Assembly: GCF_001278115.1 (NCBI RefSeq)
Contig: NZ_LIYD01000005.1
Span: forward strand, 1,308,551-1,372,550
Length of the DNA: 64,000 nt
From: Flavobacterium akiainvivens
GTDB lineage: Bacteria; Bacteroidota; Bacteroidia; Flavobacteriales; Flavobacteriaceae
Direction: 5' to 3'
The stretch's first letter is position 1. Each line of letters begins with the position of its first letter. The translations under genes and the position numbers were made by a program. This document shows positions 51,769 through 61,595 of the stretch, in pieces. The notes beneath the pieces are model-generated. The model was not told the DNA's origin. It saw nothing but the letters and a program-made list of their open reading frames with translations, and searched no databases.

Positions 51769-53148
51769 TTACAAATCGGTAATAGGTTTATATTTTGGCA
51801 CTAATGTTTTCATAATAAACCAGGCTATAATATAAGATACTGCACAAAAGCTAAACATTATGGTATAACCCGTTTCAAGGCTGCCCAGTGCCTTATAATG
51901 GTCAAACAGGGCACCACCTGATTTAGTTATTACCACACCGCCTATACCCCCGGCCATACCGCCTATGCCGGTAACACTGCCTATGGCCTTTTTAGGAAAC
52001 ATATCGCTAACGGTAGTAAAAATATTGGCGCTCCAGGCCTGGTGTGCACTGGCACCTATGCCTATTAGCAGTACCGGCATCCAAAAGCTTATACTGCCAA
52101 GTGGCTGTGCAAGTAGTACAATCAACGGAAATAAGGCTATAATCATCATGGCGCGCATACGCCCATCATAAGCCTGGTAGCCTTTGTTTATAAAATACAT
52201 AGGGAACCAGCCCCCACCTATACTGCCAAACATGGTCATGGTGTACAGCACCGCCAGCGGAAACTGCATTTGGGTAGACTCAAGCCCGTATTGTGCCGAT
52301 AAGTATTTTGGCAGCCAGAAAAGGAAAAACCACCACACACCATCGGTCATAAACTTACCGGTTACAAAAGCCCATGTTTGCCTGTAACCCAAAAGCCTGA
52401 ACCAGGAAACCTTCGTTTCGGCAGGTTCATGAACAGGTTCGACAGCCTGCTCAACAGCATTGTCACTATTAATATAAGCCAGTTCGGCTTCAGAGAGCCA
52501 TTTTTGCTTTTGAGGTTTTTCATAAAAAATAACCCAGAAAAACAACCATAGAAAGCCTGCTGCCCCCACCAGTATAAAAGCCATACCCCAGCCCCAAATT
52601 TCAGCAATTAGTGGCACTGTAATAGGCGCCAGTATAGCCCCAACATTAGCCCCAGAGTTAAAAATACCGGTTGCAAGGGCACGCTCTTTTTTAGGAAAAT
52701 ATTCGGCCGTTGCTTTTATAGCAGCAGGAAAGTTGCCTGCTTCGCCAAAACCTAATACGGCACGGCTTATCATAAAACCGGCTATAGACGGCACTGCCAC
52801 AATGCCAAAAGCCTGTAAAACAGCTGTAGCCCCTTCGCCAACAGGTACAGAAGCGGCATGTAAAATGGCTCCTAAACTCCATATAATTATGGCAATACCA
52901 TAGCCCCACTTGGTGCCTATCTTATCTATAAAACGGCCTGCAAAAAGCATTGAAAGTGCATATACAAACTGAAAGATTGCCGTAATGTTAGCATAGTCGG
53001 TTTCGCTCCATCCAAATTCTTTAGACAGTGTGGGCGCCAGTAAGCTCAACACCTGGCGATCCAGGTAATTAATGGTTGTGGCAACAAAAAGCAGTGCACA
53101 AATTGTCCACCTGTAGCGCCCAACCGATTTAATATAATTTTGCCCCAT
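51769..53148 (-). CDS. exuT: MFS hexuronate transporter (ExuT-like)
   Basis: A 459-residue inner-membrane protein with 12 predicted hydrophobic segments. RYRWTICALLFVATTINYLDRQVLSLLAPTL and GFGEAGNFPAAIKATAEYFPKKERALATGIFNSGANVGA are the signatures of the anion:cation symporter group of hexuronate carriers. It would import D-galacturonate and D-glucuronate or keto-deoxy sugars from the periplasm by proton symport. A hydrophilic loop of about 40 residues divides the two halves. It is the last gene of the uronate operon, 11 bp after eda. Confidence 0.9.
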   Translation of the reverse strand: MGQNYIKSVGRYRWTICALLFVATTINYLDRQVLSLLAPTLSKEFGWSETDYANITAIFQFVYALSMLFAGRFIDKIGTKWGYGIAIIIWSLGAILHAASVPVGEGATAVLQAFGIVAVPSIAGFMISRAVLGFGEAGNFPAAIKATAEYFPKKERALATGIFNSGANVGAILAPITVPLIAEIWGWGMAFILVGAAGFLWLFFWVIFYEKPQKQKWLSEAELAYINSDNAVEQAVEPVHEPAETKVSWFRLLGYRQTWAFVTGKFMTDGVWWFFLFWLPKYLSAQYGLESTQMQFPLAVLYTMTMFGSIGGGWFPMYFINKGYQAYDGRMRAMMIIALFPLIVLLAQPLGSISFWMPVLLIGIGASAHQAWSANIFTTVSDMFPKKAIGSVTGIGGMAGGIGGVVITKSGGALFDHYKALGSLETGYTIMFSFCAVSYIIAWFIMKTLVPKYKPITDL

Positions 53149-53159
53149 AATACCGTGTT

Positions 53160-53825
53160 TTAAGGGTTAATAAATTCTTTTATGAGCTGTAATACTTCTG
53201 CTGTCTTTGCCTCAATACCTTTGTAGTCATTATTTTGTAAAAAATCTTTGGTAACAAGATTACTTCCCATACCTACAGCGCAAACCCCGGCATTAAACCA
53301 TGCTTTTACACTTTCATGGGTAGGTTCAACCCCACCTGTAGGCATAAAATCAAGATTAGGGAATACACTGCCTATACTATTCATAAAACCAGGCCCCAAT
53401 ACATTGCCCGGAAACAGTTTTATAAACGTTACACCATTGTTTTCGGCTTCAATAATCTCGGTGGGTGTCATACAGCCGGGGGCATATAGCAAATTGTGCT
53501 CTTTAGCAAAAACGGCAATTTCAGGTACATAACCCGGACTTATAAAAAAATCAGCGCCGGCTGCTGCATATTCTTTAGCCTCCTCAATTTTTTTAAGGGT
53601 ACCTATACCCAGATATAAATCAGTCATTTCAGTATTACGCACTGCCAGCAGCGCTTTAAAGTTGCTAAAAGCAGCTGCCCCCCTGTTTGTATACTCAATG
53701 GCCCTTATACCGGCACGGTAAAGTGCACGGAGTATTTCTATGCTTACACGTTCATCAGCATTAAAATAAAGCGGTAATACACCTTGTTTTTTAATAGCAG
53801 CAACAATGTCTTTTTTTTCTTTCAT
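53160..53825 (-). CDS. eda: 2-keto-3-deoxy-6-phosphogluconate aldolase
   Basis: A 221-residue class I TIM-barrel aldolase, cytoplasmic. The Schiff-base lysine is K136 in FIKLFPGN, with E44 in IEYTNRG as the proton-transfer glutamate and the GCMTPTEI segment typical of Eda. It splits 2-keto-3-deoxy-6-phosphogluconate into pyruvate and glyceraldehyde-3-phosphate, the last step of uronate breakdown. It lies between kdgK and exuT; a 39-bp AT-rich gap before it may hold nothing more than a leader. Confidence 0.94.
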   Translation of the reverse strand: MKEKKDIVAAIKKQGVLPLYFNADERVSIEILRALYRAGIRAIEYTNRGAAAFSNFKALLAVRNTEMTDLYLGIGTLKKIEEAKEYAAAGADFFISPGYVPEIAVFAKEHNLLYAPGCMTPTEIIEAENNGVTFIKLFPGNVLGPGFMNSIGSVFPNLDFMPTGGVEPTHESVKAWFNAGVCAVGMGSNLVTKDFLQNNDYKGIEAKTAEVLQLIKEFINP

Positions 53826-53864
53826 TTTACTATATCGATTGAAATTTTGTTCAAATTTTTTAAA

Positions 53865-54872
53865 CTACCTCTTGAGTCTTCCGCTTACATTTCCTTGGGC
53901 CACCTCACTTATTTCAGCCACAGAAGTCAGGTTTACATCGCCTGCTATAGTATGTTTTAGTGCACAGGCAGCATTAGCAAAGGCAATTGTTTCGGCTACG
54001 GCCATACCTGTTTCAAGGCCATAAACAAGCCCTGCTGCATAGGCATCGCCGGTACCAATACGGTCTACCACATCGGTAATTTCAATTTCCGAGGTTTTAA
54101 AATATGTTTTGCCATCCCACGCCTGTGCAAATATTTTTTGGTGTGTAGCGCTCAGGCCTGTACGCACCTTATCGTATACTTTAGCAATGTTGGGCATATC
54201 CTGTATCAGCTTTTGGGCAGCGGCTTTAAAGCCTTCTTCATCCTGGGTAAACTGTGTGCCGAGTATTTCATTCACTTCATTAACGCCACCAATAAAAACA
54301 GTACTGAGCCTGCACAATTCAGCCAGTACCTCATGCCCGTTACGGCCATATTGCCACAGGTTACTGCGGTAAGCCGGGTCGGCCGTAATAGTAATGCCTT
54401 TACTTAAAGCCAATTCCAAACCCTGTTTCAGCGTTTGGTAAGCGCCTTCGCTTATTGCGGGGGAAATACCTGTCCAGTGCAGCAGTGTGCAGCCATCCAG
54501 TATTGTTTCCCAGTCAACCTGCTCCGGTTTTATATTTGCAAAAGCCCCGTGAAGCCTGTTGTAGGTTATCTGGCTGGCACGCAGGCCGGAGCCTACCTCC
54601 ATAAAGTAAAGCCCCAGGGGATGATTTACTTTTTTAATGTGCGAAATGTCTATGCCATAACCCTGCATACAGGCAAGGGCAGCCTGGCCCACAAAATCAT
54701 CACTAACATTACTTATATGCTGCACGTTGAGACCAAACTGCGCCAGCGATGCCGCCACGTTCATCTCTGTTCCGCCAAAGAAAAACTCCAGCGAGTGACT
54801 CTGTTTCATTTTATTATATCCCGGTGGCGAAAGCCTCATGATAACCTCGCCAAAGGTTACTACCTTACCCAT
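53865..54872 (-). CDS. kdgK: 2-keto-3-deoxygluconate kinase
   Basis: A 335-residue PfkB/ribokinase-family enzyme starting at MGKVVTFGEVIMRLSPPG. The ATG at 54902 would run into the uxaC gene and add ten non-conserved residues. The start has the GEVIMRLSP sugar-binding strand, and DRIGTGDAYAAG near residue 270 is the C-terminal PfkB signature with the catalytic aspartate. It phosphorylates 2-keto-3-deoxygluconate, where the galacturonate and unsaturated-uronate branches meet. Four bp separate it from uxaC. Confidence 0.93.
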   Translation of the reverse strand: MGKVVTFGEVIMRLSPPGYNKMKQSHSLEFFFGGTEMNVAASLAQFGLNVQHISNVSDDFVGQAALACMQGYGIDISHIKKVNHPLGLYFMEVGSGLRASQITYNRLHGAFANIKPEQVDWETILDGCTLLHWTGISPAISEGAYQTLKQGLELALSKGITITADPAYRSNLWQYGRNGHEVLAELCRLSTVFIGGVNEVNEILGTQFTQDEEGFKAAAQKLIQDMPNIAKVYDKVRTGLSATHQKIFAQAWDGKTYFKTSEIEITDVVDRIGTGDAYAAGLVYGLETGMAVAETIAFANAACALKHTIAGDVNLTSVAEISEVAQGNVSGRLKR

Positions 54873-54876
54873 ATAC

Positions 54877-56277
54877 TTAATATTCAAAATATTGACTGGC
54901 ATTACGGTAGCAAATATCGGCTACCATATTGCCCACCCATTCTATATCCTGCGGCAGTTCGCCGGTTTGCATTTCCTGGCCTAACAGGTTGCACAATACA
55001 CGCCTGAAATACTCGTGCCTTGGGAATGACATAAAGCTGCGTGAATCGGTAAGCATACCCACAAAACAGCTTAGCAGCCCCATATTGCTAAGCGCATTAA
55101 GCTGCTTAATCATGCCATCCTTTTGGTCTAAAAACCACCAGCCCGAACCATATTGTACCTTGCCACGATGCGAACCATCGTTAAAATTACCCACCATGGT
55201 AGCAAAAAGCTCATTATCGGCCGGGTTAAGATTGTATAAAATGGTTTTGGCTAACTTGTCTTTACTATCCAGCGCATCAAGAAAACGGCTTAATGTAGTA
55301 GCCTGCATATAGTCGCCTATGCTGTCCCAACCGGTGTCAGGCCCCAGTATGCGGTGCATACGGGCATTATTGTTACGCATGGCTCCAAGGTGAAACTGCT
55401 GCACCCAGCCGCGTGTGGCATACTCTTCACATAAAAACAGTAACAACGCTGTTTTAAACTTATCGGCCTCAACTACGGTTAGTGCACCACCGTGACGCCT
55501 TTTTTCAAAAATGGCAGTAACTTCTGCATCTGTAAAGGTTTCAAAAGGCAACTGGTTAAAGCCCAGGTCGCTTATCCTGCATCCATTTTCATGGAAGAAA
55601 TCCAGGCGTTTCAGCAACGCATCTTTTAAATCATTATAAGTATTGATTACTGTGCCTGAAGCCTTTTCAAGCTGGGCCAGGTAATCGTTATACGTATCGT
55701 TTTCAATCAGTACCGCCTTATCAGGCCTGAACGCCGTATTTACTTTAGTACCAAAATTGCCATTGCCCAGCGTTTTATGATGTTCTAAGGTATCAATGGG
55801 GTCTTCTGTTGTACACAGCATTTCTACATTCATTTTAGTAAGAAGCCCCTGAACGCTATATCCCGACTGTTGTAGTTTGCTGTTGATATTCGCATAAATA
55901 TCTTTAGCTGAGGCTTCGTTAAGGTAATCGTCTACATCAAAATAGCGCTTTAGCTCCAATTGTGTCCAGTGGAACAATGGGTTACGCAGCGTATGTGGCA
56001 CTGTTTTGGCCCACGCGGCAAACTTTTCCTCATCTGGCGCATTACCGGTTATGTATTTTTCGTTAATGCCCAGCGTACGCATAGCGCGCCACTTGTAGTG
56101 GTCGCCCGAAATCCACAGCTGCGATATGTTTTCAAACTTCCTGTCGGCTGCAATCTCGGCAGGTGGCAGGTGGTTGTGGTAGTCTATAATAGGCTGCTTT
56201 TCAGCATATTTAAAATATAGCTCTTCAGCAAATTTGTTTTGCAGTAAGAAGGTTTCGGTTATAAAAGGTTTTGCCAT
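54877..56277 (-). CDS. uxaC: Glucuronate/galacturonate isomerase
   Basis: A 466-residue cytoplasmic amidohydrolase-fold isomerase converting D-galacturonate to D-tagaturonate (and glucuronate to fructuronate). Diagnostic segments are IIDYHNHLPPAEIA with the metal-site H34 and H36, WISGDHYKWRAMRTLGI, TTEDPIDTLEHH, and FCLTDSRSFMSFPRHEYFRR-like MLTDSRSF. Its partners uxaB and uxaA are 36 kb away in the GH2-led operon, so the pathway is split over two transcription units that share the same promoter module. Confidence 0.95.
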   Translation of the reverse strand: MAKPFITETFLLQNKFAEELYFKYAEKQPIIDYHNHLPPAEIAADRKFENISQLWISGDHYKWRAMRTLGINEKYITGNAPDEEKFAAWAKTVPHTLRNPLFHWTQLELKRYFDVDDYLNEASAKDIYANINSKLQQSGYSVQGLLTKMNVEMLCTTEDPIDTLEHHKTLGNGNFGTKVNTAFRPDKAVLIENDTYNDYLAQLEKASGTVINTYNDLKDALLKRLDFFHENGCRISDLGFNQLPFETFTDAEVTAIFEKRRHGGALTVVEADKFKTALLLFLCEEYATRGWVQQFHLGAMRNNNARMHRILGPDTGWDSIGDYMQATTLSRFLDALDSKDKLAKTILYNLNPADNELFATMVGNFNDGSHRGKVQYGSGWWFLDQKDGMIKQLNALSNMGLLSCFVGMLTDSRSFMSFPRHEYFRRVLCNLLGQEMQTGELPQDIEWVGNMVADICYRNASQYFEY

Positions 56278-56280
56278 GGT

Positions 56281-57063
56281 TTATTCGTTTGAGGGTTTGC
56301 CAATGGTGGCCAGTATGCCGCCGTCTACATAAATAATCTGGCCGTTTACAAAATCGCTGGCCTTAGATGACAGGAACACTGCAGTACCGGCAAGGTCTTC
56401 GGGGTCGCCCCATTTACCGGCAGGTGTGCGGCTTATAATAAATTCATTAAAAGGGTTTCCGTCTACGCGGATGGGTTCTGTCTGGCTGGTGGCAAAATAG
56501 CCGGGGCCAATGCCGTTTACCTGGATGTTGTAGGGAGCCCATTCAGTCGCAAGGTTTTTGGTAAGCATTTTAAGCCCGCCCTTGGCAGATGCATAGGCTG
56601 AAACGTTTGTGCGCCCCAGTTCGCTCATCATAGAACAAATGTTTATGATTTTGCCACTGCGGCGCTCAATCATGCGTTTTGCTACCTGACGGCTCATAAT
56701 GAAAGCACCTACAAGGTCCACTTCTATCACACGTCGAAAGTCCTCAATAGGCATATCTACCGCCAGCACGCGCTTTATAATGCCTGCGTTGTTAACCAAA
56801 ATATCAATAGGGCCATGCTCCTCCTCCATTCGGGCTACATTATCTATAGCGGCGGTTTCATCGGTAACATCAAAAATATAGCCACTGGCAGCAAAGCCAA
56901 AGCTTTTGTAATACTCCAGCGCTTCTTCAAGCTTTTGCGGGGTTGTACCGGTAATAATTAACTCAGCACCTGCTTTTGCAAGCCCTTCGGCCATAGCCAT
57001 GCCCAGCCCGTGTGTGCCACCGGTTATAACCGCCCTTTTTCCTTTTAAACTGAATAATTCCAT
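56281..57063 (-). CDS. kduD: 2-deoxy-D-gluconate 3-dehydrogenase (KduD type)
   Basis: A 260-residue short-chain dehydrogenase. Cofactor motif TGGTHGLG (14-21), NNAG (91-94), and catalytic S144, Y157, K161 (YASAK) are present. The LFSLKGKRAVITGG start and NPFNEFIISRTPAGKWGDPEDLAGTAVFL end are close to KduD. It reduces 2,5-diketo-3-deoxygluconate, made by KduI from unsaturated uronate, to 2-keto-3-deoxygluconate. It lies 3 bp before uxaC in the operon order and 20 bp after the double GH43. Confidence 0.9.
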   Translation of the reverse strand: MELFSLKGKRAVITGGTHGLGMAMAEGLAKAGAELIITGTTPQKLEEALEYYKSFGFAASGYIFDVTDETAAIDNVARMEEEHGPIDILVNNAGIIKRVLAVDMPIEDFRRVIEVDLVGAFIMSRQVAKRMIERRSGKIINICSMMSELGRTNVSAYASAKGGLKMLTKNLATEWAPYNIQVNGIGPGYFATSQTEPIRVDGNPFNEFIISRTPAGKWGDPEDLAGTAVFLSSKASDFVNGQIIYVDGGILATIGKPSNE

Positions 57064-57083
57064 TTTATTGGGTTTATGATTTA

Positions 57084-59015
57084 CTACTTCTTAGGCAGCG
57101 AAATGCCTTTTAAAGTAGGTTTTACTTCTATAATATTGCCTTGTTTGTCAAACTCCATCCTGTCTATACATATCTCGCGGTGGTAACCGGCTGAAGGCCC
57201 TATATCCTGCCTGTTAGGGTACGGAAAGCGGTGGTACACAATATACCACTCATCTTTGCCCGGCACCTGCACTACCGAGTGGTGGCCTGTACCGTAAATA
57301 CCCTGTTGTTTATCTGCCTGAATTACAATGTTATTTTCAGGTATTGTAATTGGCCCAAGTGGCGATTTAGCCGTGCCGTAGCGTACTTTATAGTTAGGGC
57401 TTCGGGTATCGTCTTCGCTCCACATAAAGTAGTATGTGCCTTTGCGGTAAATCACATAAGTGCCTTCCCGGAAGGTTTTATCAATACTAATTGTTTTTTG
57501 GGTGTGCTGTTTAAGCGAGACCATATCATCGTTTAGCTCGGCTACAGCCATATAGCTGTTGCCCCAATACAGGTACGTTTTACCCGATTTTGGGTCGATA
57601 AACACATCGGGGTCTATTTCCTGTCCTTTGGTTATACCTTCAGGCTTAAAGTTTATCAGTGCCTTACCGCTATCTGTAAACGGCCCCGTGGGGTTATCAG
57701 ACACCGCTACACCTATCTGCTTATTGGCGGTAAAATAGTAGAAGTATTTGTACTGCCCTTTTATTTTCTTCTCAACTATACAGGGTGCCCAGGCGTTTTG
57801 GTGTGCCCAGCTCACATCTTTTTTCAGGTCGAGGATAACGCCTTCGTCTTTCCAGTTGGTAAGGTTGTCTGACGAAAACACCTTGAAATAGTACCCGCCC
57901 CAGTTGTCAAAACCATCGCTGGTTGGGTATATGTAATACTTGCCTGTTTTGTTGCTGTATAATATTTCGGGGTCGGCATAAAAGCCTTCAAGTACAGGGT
58001 TTTGGTCAATTTCAGAATAATTGGCCGGCTTGCCCCATTTGGCAATAAGCCCGTTGAGTTCGCTGCGCGTAATGGGTAAAATGGTACCGTGGCGTGGATG
58101 AAAATCCATGGTTACTTCATTATCAATAGCCTTAAAATGCTGCAGGCAGGTACTTTTGGTAAACTGATATTTGCCACTTTTATACACATCATACATCAGG
58201 ATGTACTCATCGCTATGGCTCAGCTTAAACACACCTGCACCTTCTACGGCATCGGGCGTTTGCTGTAAATAATCCGGAAACTCTTTCCATTTGCCCGATG
58301 TTAAATCGGTAGTAGTGGCGACTTTAATCCCAGGCGTATCAGTCTCGGTTTTGTAAAACAGGTTAAAAACACCATCTCTTTCAATAATATCGCCATCTAT
58401 ACAGGCCTTGCCATCTTTTGGGATAAAAAGGGGCTTTGGTGCTGCCTCAAGGGCTGTAAAATCTTTATTGGCATAAGCATAATAAATAATATCGGGTCCG
58501 TTGCCGTGCTTCATACTGAAATACACCATAAACTTACTTGCTTTGGCATCATAAATAGTCTGAGGTGCCCATACACGCTTTAAATCCTGGTTTTTAGGAT
58601 AGGTGGTTTGTATGTTTACCACGCTACTGGTCCAGTTAACCAGGTCGGTACTCTTAAGCAGCACCATAGCACGGTTACTGTCCCAGCCGTTTGCTGCTAC
58701 CATATCGGTACACGCCATATAGAATGTTTTTCCATCAGGGCCACGCAGTATGTGCGGGTCTCGCACGCCGCCTGTAGTGCTTATATTCTTGCTGTCCAGC
58801 ACTTCATTGTTATTATTCAGTGTATAATAATGATAGCCATCAGGGCTTATAGCATAACGAACGGCCTCATGATTACCTTTGGAGTCTTTACCCCCAAAGT
58901 ACACAAACAGATAGGCTTTAAGGTCTTTATCAGGTACTGCCTCCGGAGCTTGCTGTGCATGCGCAAACGATAGCGAGAACAAGGCTGAAAGCAGTATAGA
59001 TTGTAGTTTTTTCAT
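57084..59015 (-). CDS. Tandem double GH43 protein (arabinan/galactan side chains)
   Basis: A 643-residue secreted protein (signal 1-20, AHAQ) made of two GH43 propellers. The N-terminal one (about 30-320) has D86 in VRDPHIL, D208 in IDGD and E259 in VEGAG. The C-terminal one (about 335-643) has D348 in YADPE, D470 in IDPDVF and E517 in REGTYV. Both triads are complete, so both domains may be active, unlike many tandem proteins where one is degenerate. GH43 enzymes of pectin loci mostly release L-arabinose. It follows the GH51 gene by 4 bp, suggesting joint arabinan debranching. Confidence 0.87.
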   Translation of the reverse strand: MKKLQSILLSALFSLSFAHAQQAPEAVPDKDLKAYLFVYFGGKDSKGNHEAVRYAISPDGYHYYTLNNNNEVLDSKNISTTGGVRDPHILRGPDGKTFYMACTDMVAANGWDSNRAMVLLKSTDLVNWTSSVVNIQTTYPKNQDLKRVWAPQTIYDAKASKFMVYFSMKHGNGPDIIYYAYANKDFTALEAAPKPLFIPKDGKACIDGDIIERDGVFNLFYKTETDTPGIKVATTTDLTSGKWKEFPDYLQQTPDAVEGAGVFKLSHSDEYILMYDVYKSGKYQFTKSTCLQHFKAIDNEVTMDFHPRHGTILPITRSELNGLIAKWGKPANYSEIDQNPVLEGFYADPEILYSNKTGKYYIYPTSDGFDNWGGYYFKVFSSDNLTNWKDEGVILDLKKDVSWAHQNAWAPCIVEKKIKGQYKYFYYFTANKQIGVAVSDNPTGPFTDSGKALINFKPEGITKGQEIDPDVFIDPKSGKTYLYWGNSYMAVAELNDDMVSLKQHTQKTISIDKTFREGTYVIYRKGTYYFMWSEDDTRSPNYKVRYGTAKSPLGPITIPENNIVIQADKQQGIYGTGHHSVVQVPGKDEWYIVYHRFPYPNRQDIGPSAGYHREICIDRMEFDKQGNIIEVKPTLKGISLPKK

Positions 59016-59019
59016 TGGT

Positions 59020-61575
59020 TTACCTGGTTTTTATCCTGATTATGGTAAATGAATACGGCGGCAAGGCTTTTTTAAGCGCTTCCTGAACCGGCAACTGTAT
59101 AGTTACAGGCCTGCCTGTTTTACCCTCGGGAACATCAGTAAGTGTTGTATATACCGCGTTACCTTTAGTTTTTATATCCTGAAGTTCTATGGCCGGTGTA
59201 ACCGTAACCGGCAGTATATTAACCAGTTTTATAATTACATCTTCCGTAGCAGTATCGGTCGTAGCCGAGATGCCCACTCGTTTTACGGCTTCATCATTAT
59301 TTTCAGAAAGTGATACAACGCTTTGAAGGTATTCATCGCCGGGGTTTTCGCCATACAGCTTCTGGACAAAGTAGTTTACCGTAGGTTTTACCTCTGTACC
59401 ATTAAAGTAAATCAGGTCTGGGTTCCATTGTGTGTGCCCTTCACGGGCTAAAAGCGGCGCATAAGATGCCATGCTTACCACATCGCCATTGCGTTCAATA
59501 CCGGTAAGGTAAATGGCTTCGGCCAATGCATTATAAAATGTGTTACCACGCGATGCATATTCGCCCAAGTATACTTTTGTAGCCTTGCGGCTGTAAGCAT
59601 CATAAAACGATTGGTTGTTAATAAACCAGCCCGGCTGCTCATAATAATGCTCGTCTACCAGAGGTAATTGTAGCTTATCGGCAATAGCCCATCCCTCTAC
59701 ATAATCAGTGCCTTGAAAAAACGGCCCTACTGTGCCAATGATAATAATATCCGGGTATTTTTTACGTACGGCCTCAACTATCATGGTATAGCGCTCTTCA
59801 AACACATCGGTTATCAGGTCTTCGTTACCTATGCCAATGTATTTAAGGTTGAACGGCTTAGGATGCCCAGCCTCGGCACGCACTTTACCCCATTTGGTTG
59901 AAGCGCTGCCATTTGCATATTCAATCAGGTCGAGCACATCCTGCACATATTCATCCATGTGCTCCATAGGGATGCCAAACTGCTGCCCCGCTCCGCCGGT
60001 TGACGAGTTTTGGCATGGCACACCGGCAGCCAGCACCGGAACGGGCTCTGCACCAATATCTTCGCAAAACTGAAAGTATTCAAAATAACCCAGCCCCATG
60101 CTTTGGTGGTAGTGCCATATATTGCGGTCTGACTTACGGTTTTCAAGCGGTCCAACTGTGTTTTTCCATCTGTAAATATTGTCTATACCGTCGCCATGCG
60201 CCACACAACCGCCCGGGAAACGCACAAACTTAGGGTGAAGGTCGGCTACGGTTTGGGCAAGATCAGCACGCAATCCATTTTTCCTGCCCTTAAATGTTTT
60301 TTGCGGGAAGAGCGATACCATATCTACCGCTACCTCGCCACTTGTACTTATTTCAAGGCGGGCATCGGCCACTGTTTTAGAAGGCTTTAATACCGCCGAA
60401 TGTTTCTTCCAGGTTTTTCCTGGCTTTATCGTTGCCTGCGCCAATACGGTACCGTTAGCATCTACAAGTTTTACAGTACAGGCAGCGCCTTTGGCAAAAA
60501 TGCTAAAATCATACTTATCGCCTGTAATTACGGGTATTCCATCAAAACCGGTATTGGTAATGCTGCCGTTTTTAAGTACGGCATAATGCGGATTATTAGA
60601 GTGTATGCCGTTAAGGGTATCAACGGTAAAATTGCCATTCCAAAAGCTACGGGCATTCCAACTGTCGTCACGGCCCTTTTTATCGGCAGGGCTGTATTCA
60701 AAGCTGTTGTTCTGGATAAGTTCGGCATACAGGCCACCATCAGCCGCATAGTTTATATCTTCAAAAAATACGCCCATCAACACATCGCTTATGGGTTTCT
60801 TTTGGGTTGCATTAATGGTAATCTCTGCAGTTAAGGGCTTTAGACCTGCAAACAGGGCTTTATCGGTTTCAGGTGATGCGCTGTTTTGCTTTTGCCTGAA
60901 TTTGGCAACCTCCATATTTTTTATAAGGTTATCAACCATACTCCAGTCTACCTCGGTAACAGTACCTTCTACGGTTTCGCCTGAAATGGTAAACCTTTGG
61001 CGAATGTCTTTTCTTTTTTCAACAAGGCCAACCTGCGTTTCAGAATAGTTTTTAAAATCAGGAGTAGTTGCAGTAAACACCACACCTGATGCTAAATCGT
61101 TGAGCCAGTTTACAGTATAAGTGCCACTACCCGAAACCTCAATTTGCCTTACTGTAGCTGCAATATCAGGGTTAAGCCCGGCTGTTTTCATTACAGGCAC
61201 ATAGCTTTGGCGACCCCAGTTAACCAGGTCGGTACTCTCTGCATGCGCCAGTACATTATCCTGCTCGTTTACCGTCCAAAGGCAGTGAAAAACACCTTTG
61301 GTATCTTTAAAAAGAAAAGGCTCCAGCATGCGTTTCTGGCTGCCCCAGGCACCGTAATCGCACTTAAGGAACGGATATTCAGGCCCAATGGCATTCCAGT
61401 TCAGCTTGTCCTGGCTCCATGCAAAATGCAGCCCGTTGTGGCCTTTATCTTTCTCTGTACTATAAGCCAGCAGGTACACTTTTCTAGGATCTCCTGCTTT
61501 AGCAAACGGCACAAAAAATACTATTGCCAACAGGCAAAATATTATTTTACAGATGGTCGGTTTGGTTTGGTTCAT
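59020..61575 (-). CDS. GH51 alpha-L-arabinofuranosidase with N-terminal GH43-like module
   Basis: An 851-residue secreted protein (signal about 1-27). Residues 30-190 resemble GH43 propeller blades (VYLLAYSTEKDKGHNGLHFAWSQDKLNW, ESTDLVNWGRQSYVPVM) but lack the catalytic DP, reading MLEPF instead. From about 265 comes GH51: ISDVLMGVFFEDINYAADGGLYAELIQN, then an inserted CBM4/9-like sandwich (about 300-430), then the barrel with acid/base E585 in GIGNED and nucleophile E672 in GEYASRG. It removes terminal arabinofuranose. The N-terminal module shares its pattern with the first domain of the next gene and may bind arabinan. Confidence 0.87.
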   Translation of the reverse strand: MNQTKPTICKIIFCLLAIVFFVPFAKAGDPRKVYLLAYSTEKDKGHNGLHFAWSQDKLNWNAIGPEYPFLKCDYGAWGSQKRMLEPFLFKDTKGVFHCLWTVNEQDNVLAHAESTDLVNWGRQSYVPVMKTAGLNPDIAATVRQIEVSGSGTYTVNWLNDLASGVVFTATTPDFKNYSETQVGLVEKRKDIRQRFTISGETVEGTVTEVDWSMVDNLIKNMEVAKFRQKQNSASPETDKALFAGLKPLTAEITINATQKKPISDVLMGVFFEDINYAADGGLYAELIQNNSFEYSPADKKGRDDSWNARSFWNGNFTVDTLNGIHSNNPHYAVLKNGSITNTGFDGIPVITGDKYDFSIFAKGAACTVKLVDANGTVLAQATIKPGKTWKKHSAVLKPSKTVADARLEISTSGEVAVDMVSLFPQKTFKGRKNGLRADLAQTVADLHPKFVRFPGGCVAHGDGIDNIYRWKNTVGPLENRKSDRNIWHYHQSMGLGYFEYFQFCEDIGAEPVPVLAAGVPCQNSSTGGAGQQFGIPMEHMDEYVQDVLDLIEYANGSASTKWGKVRAEAGHPKPFNLKYIGIGNEDLITDVFEERYTMIVEAVRKKYPDIIIIGTVGPFFQGTDYVEGWAIADKLQLPLVDEHYYEQPGWFINNQSFYDAYSRKATKVYLGEYASRGNTFYNALAEAIYLTGIERNGDVVSMASYAPLLAREGHTQWNPDLIYFNGTEVKPTVNYFVQKLYGENPGDEYLQSVVSLSENNDEAVKRVGISATTDTATEDVIIKLVNILPVTVTPAIELQDIKTKGNAVYTTLTDVPEGKTGRPVTIQLPVQEALKKALPPYSFTIIRIKTR

Positions 61576-61595
61576 GACTATACTGCTTACCGTGA

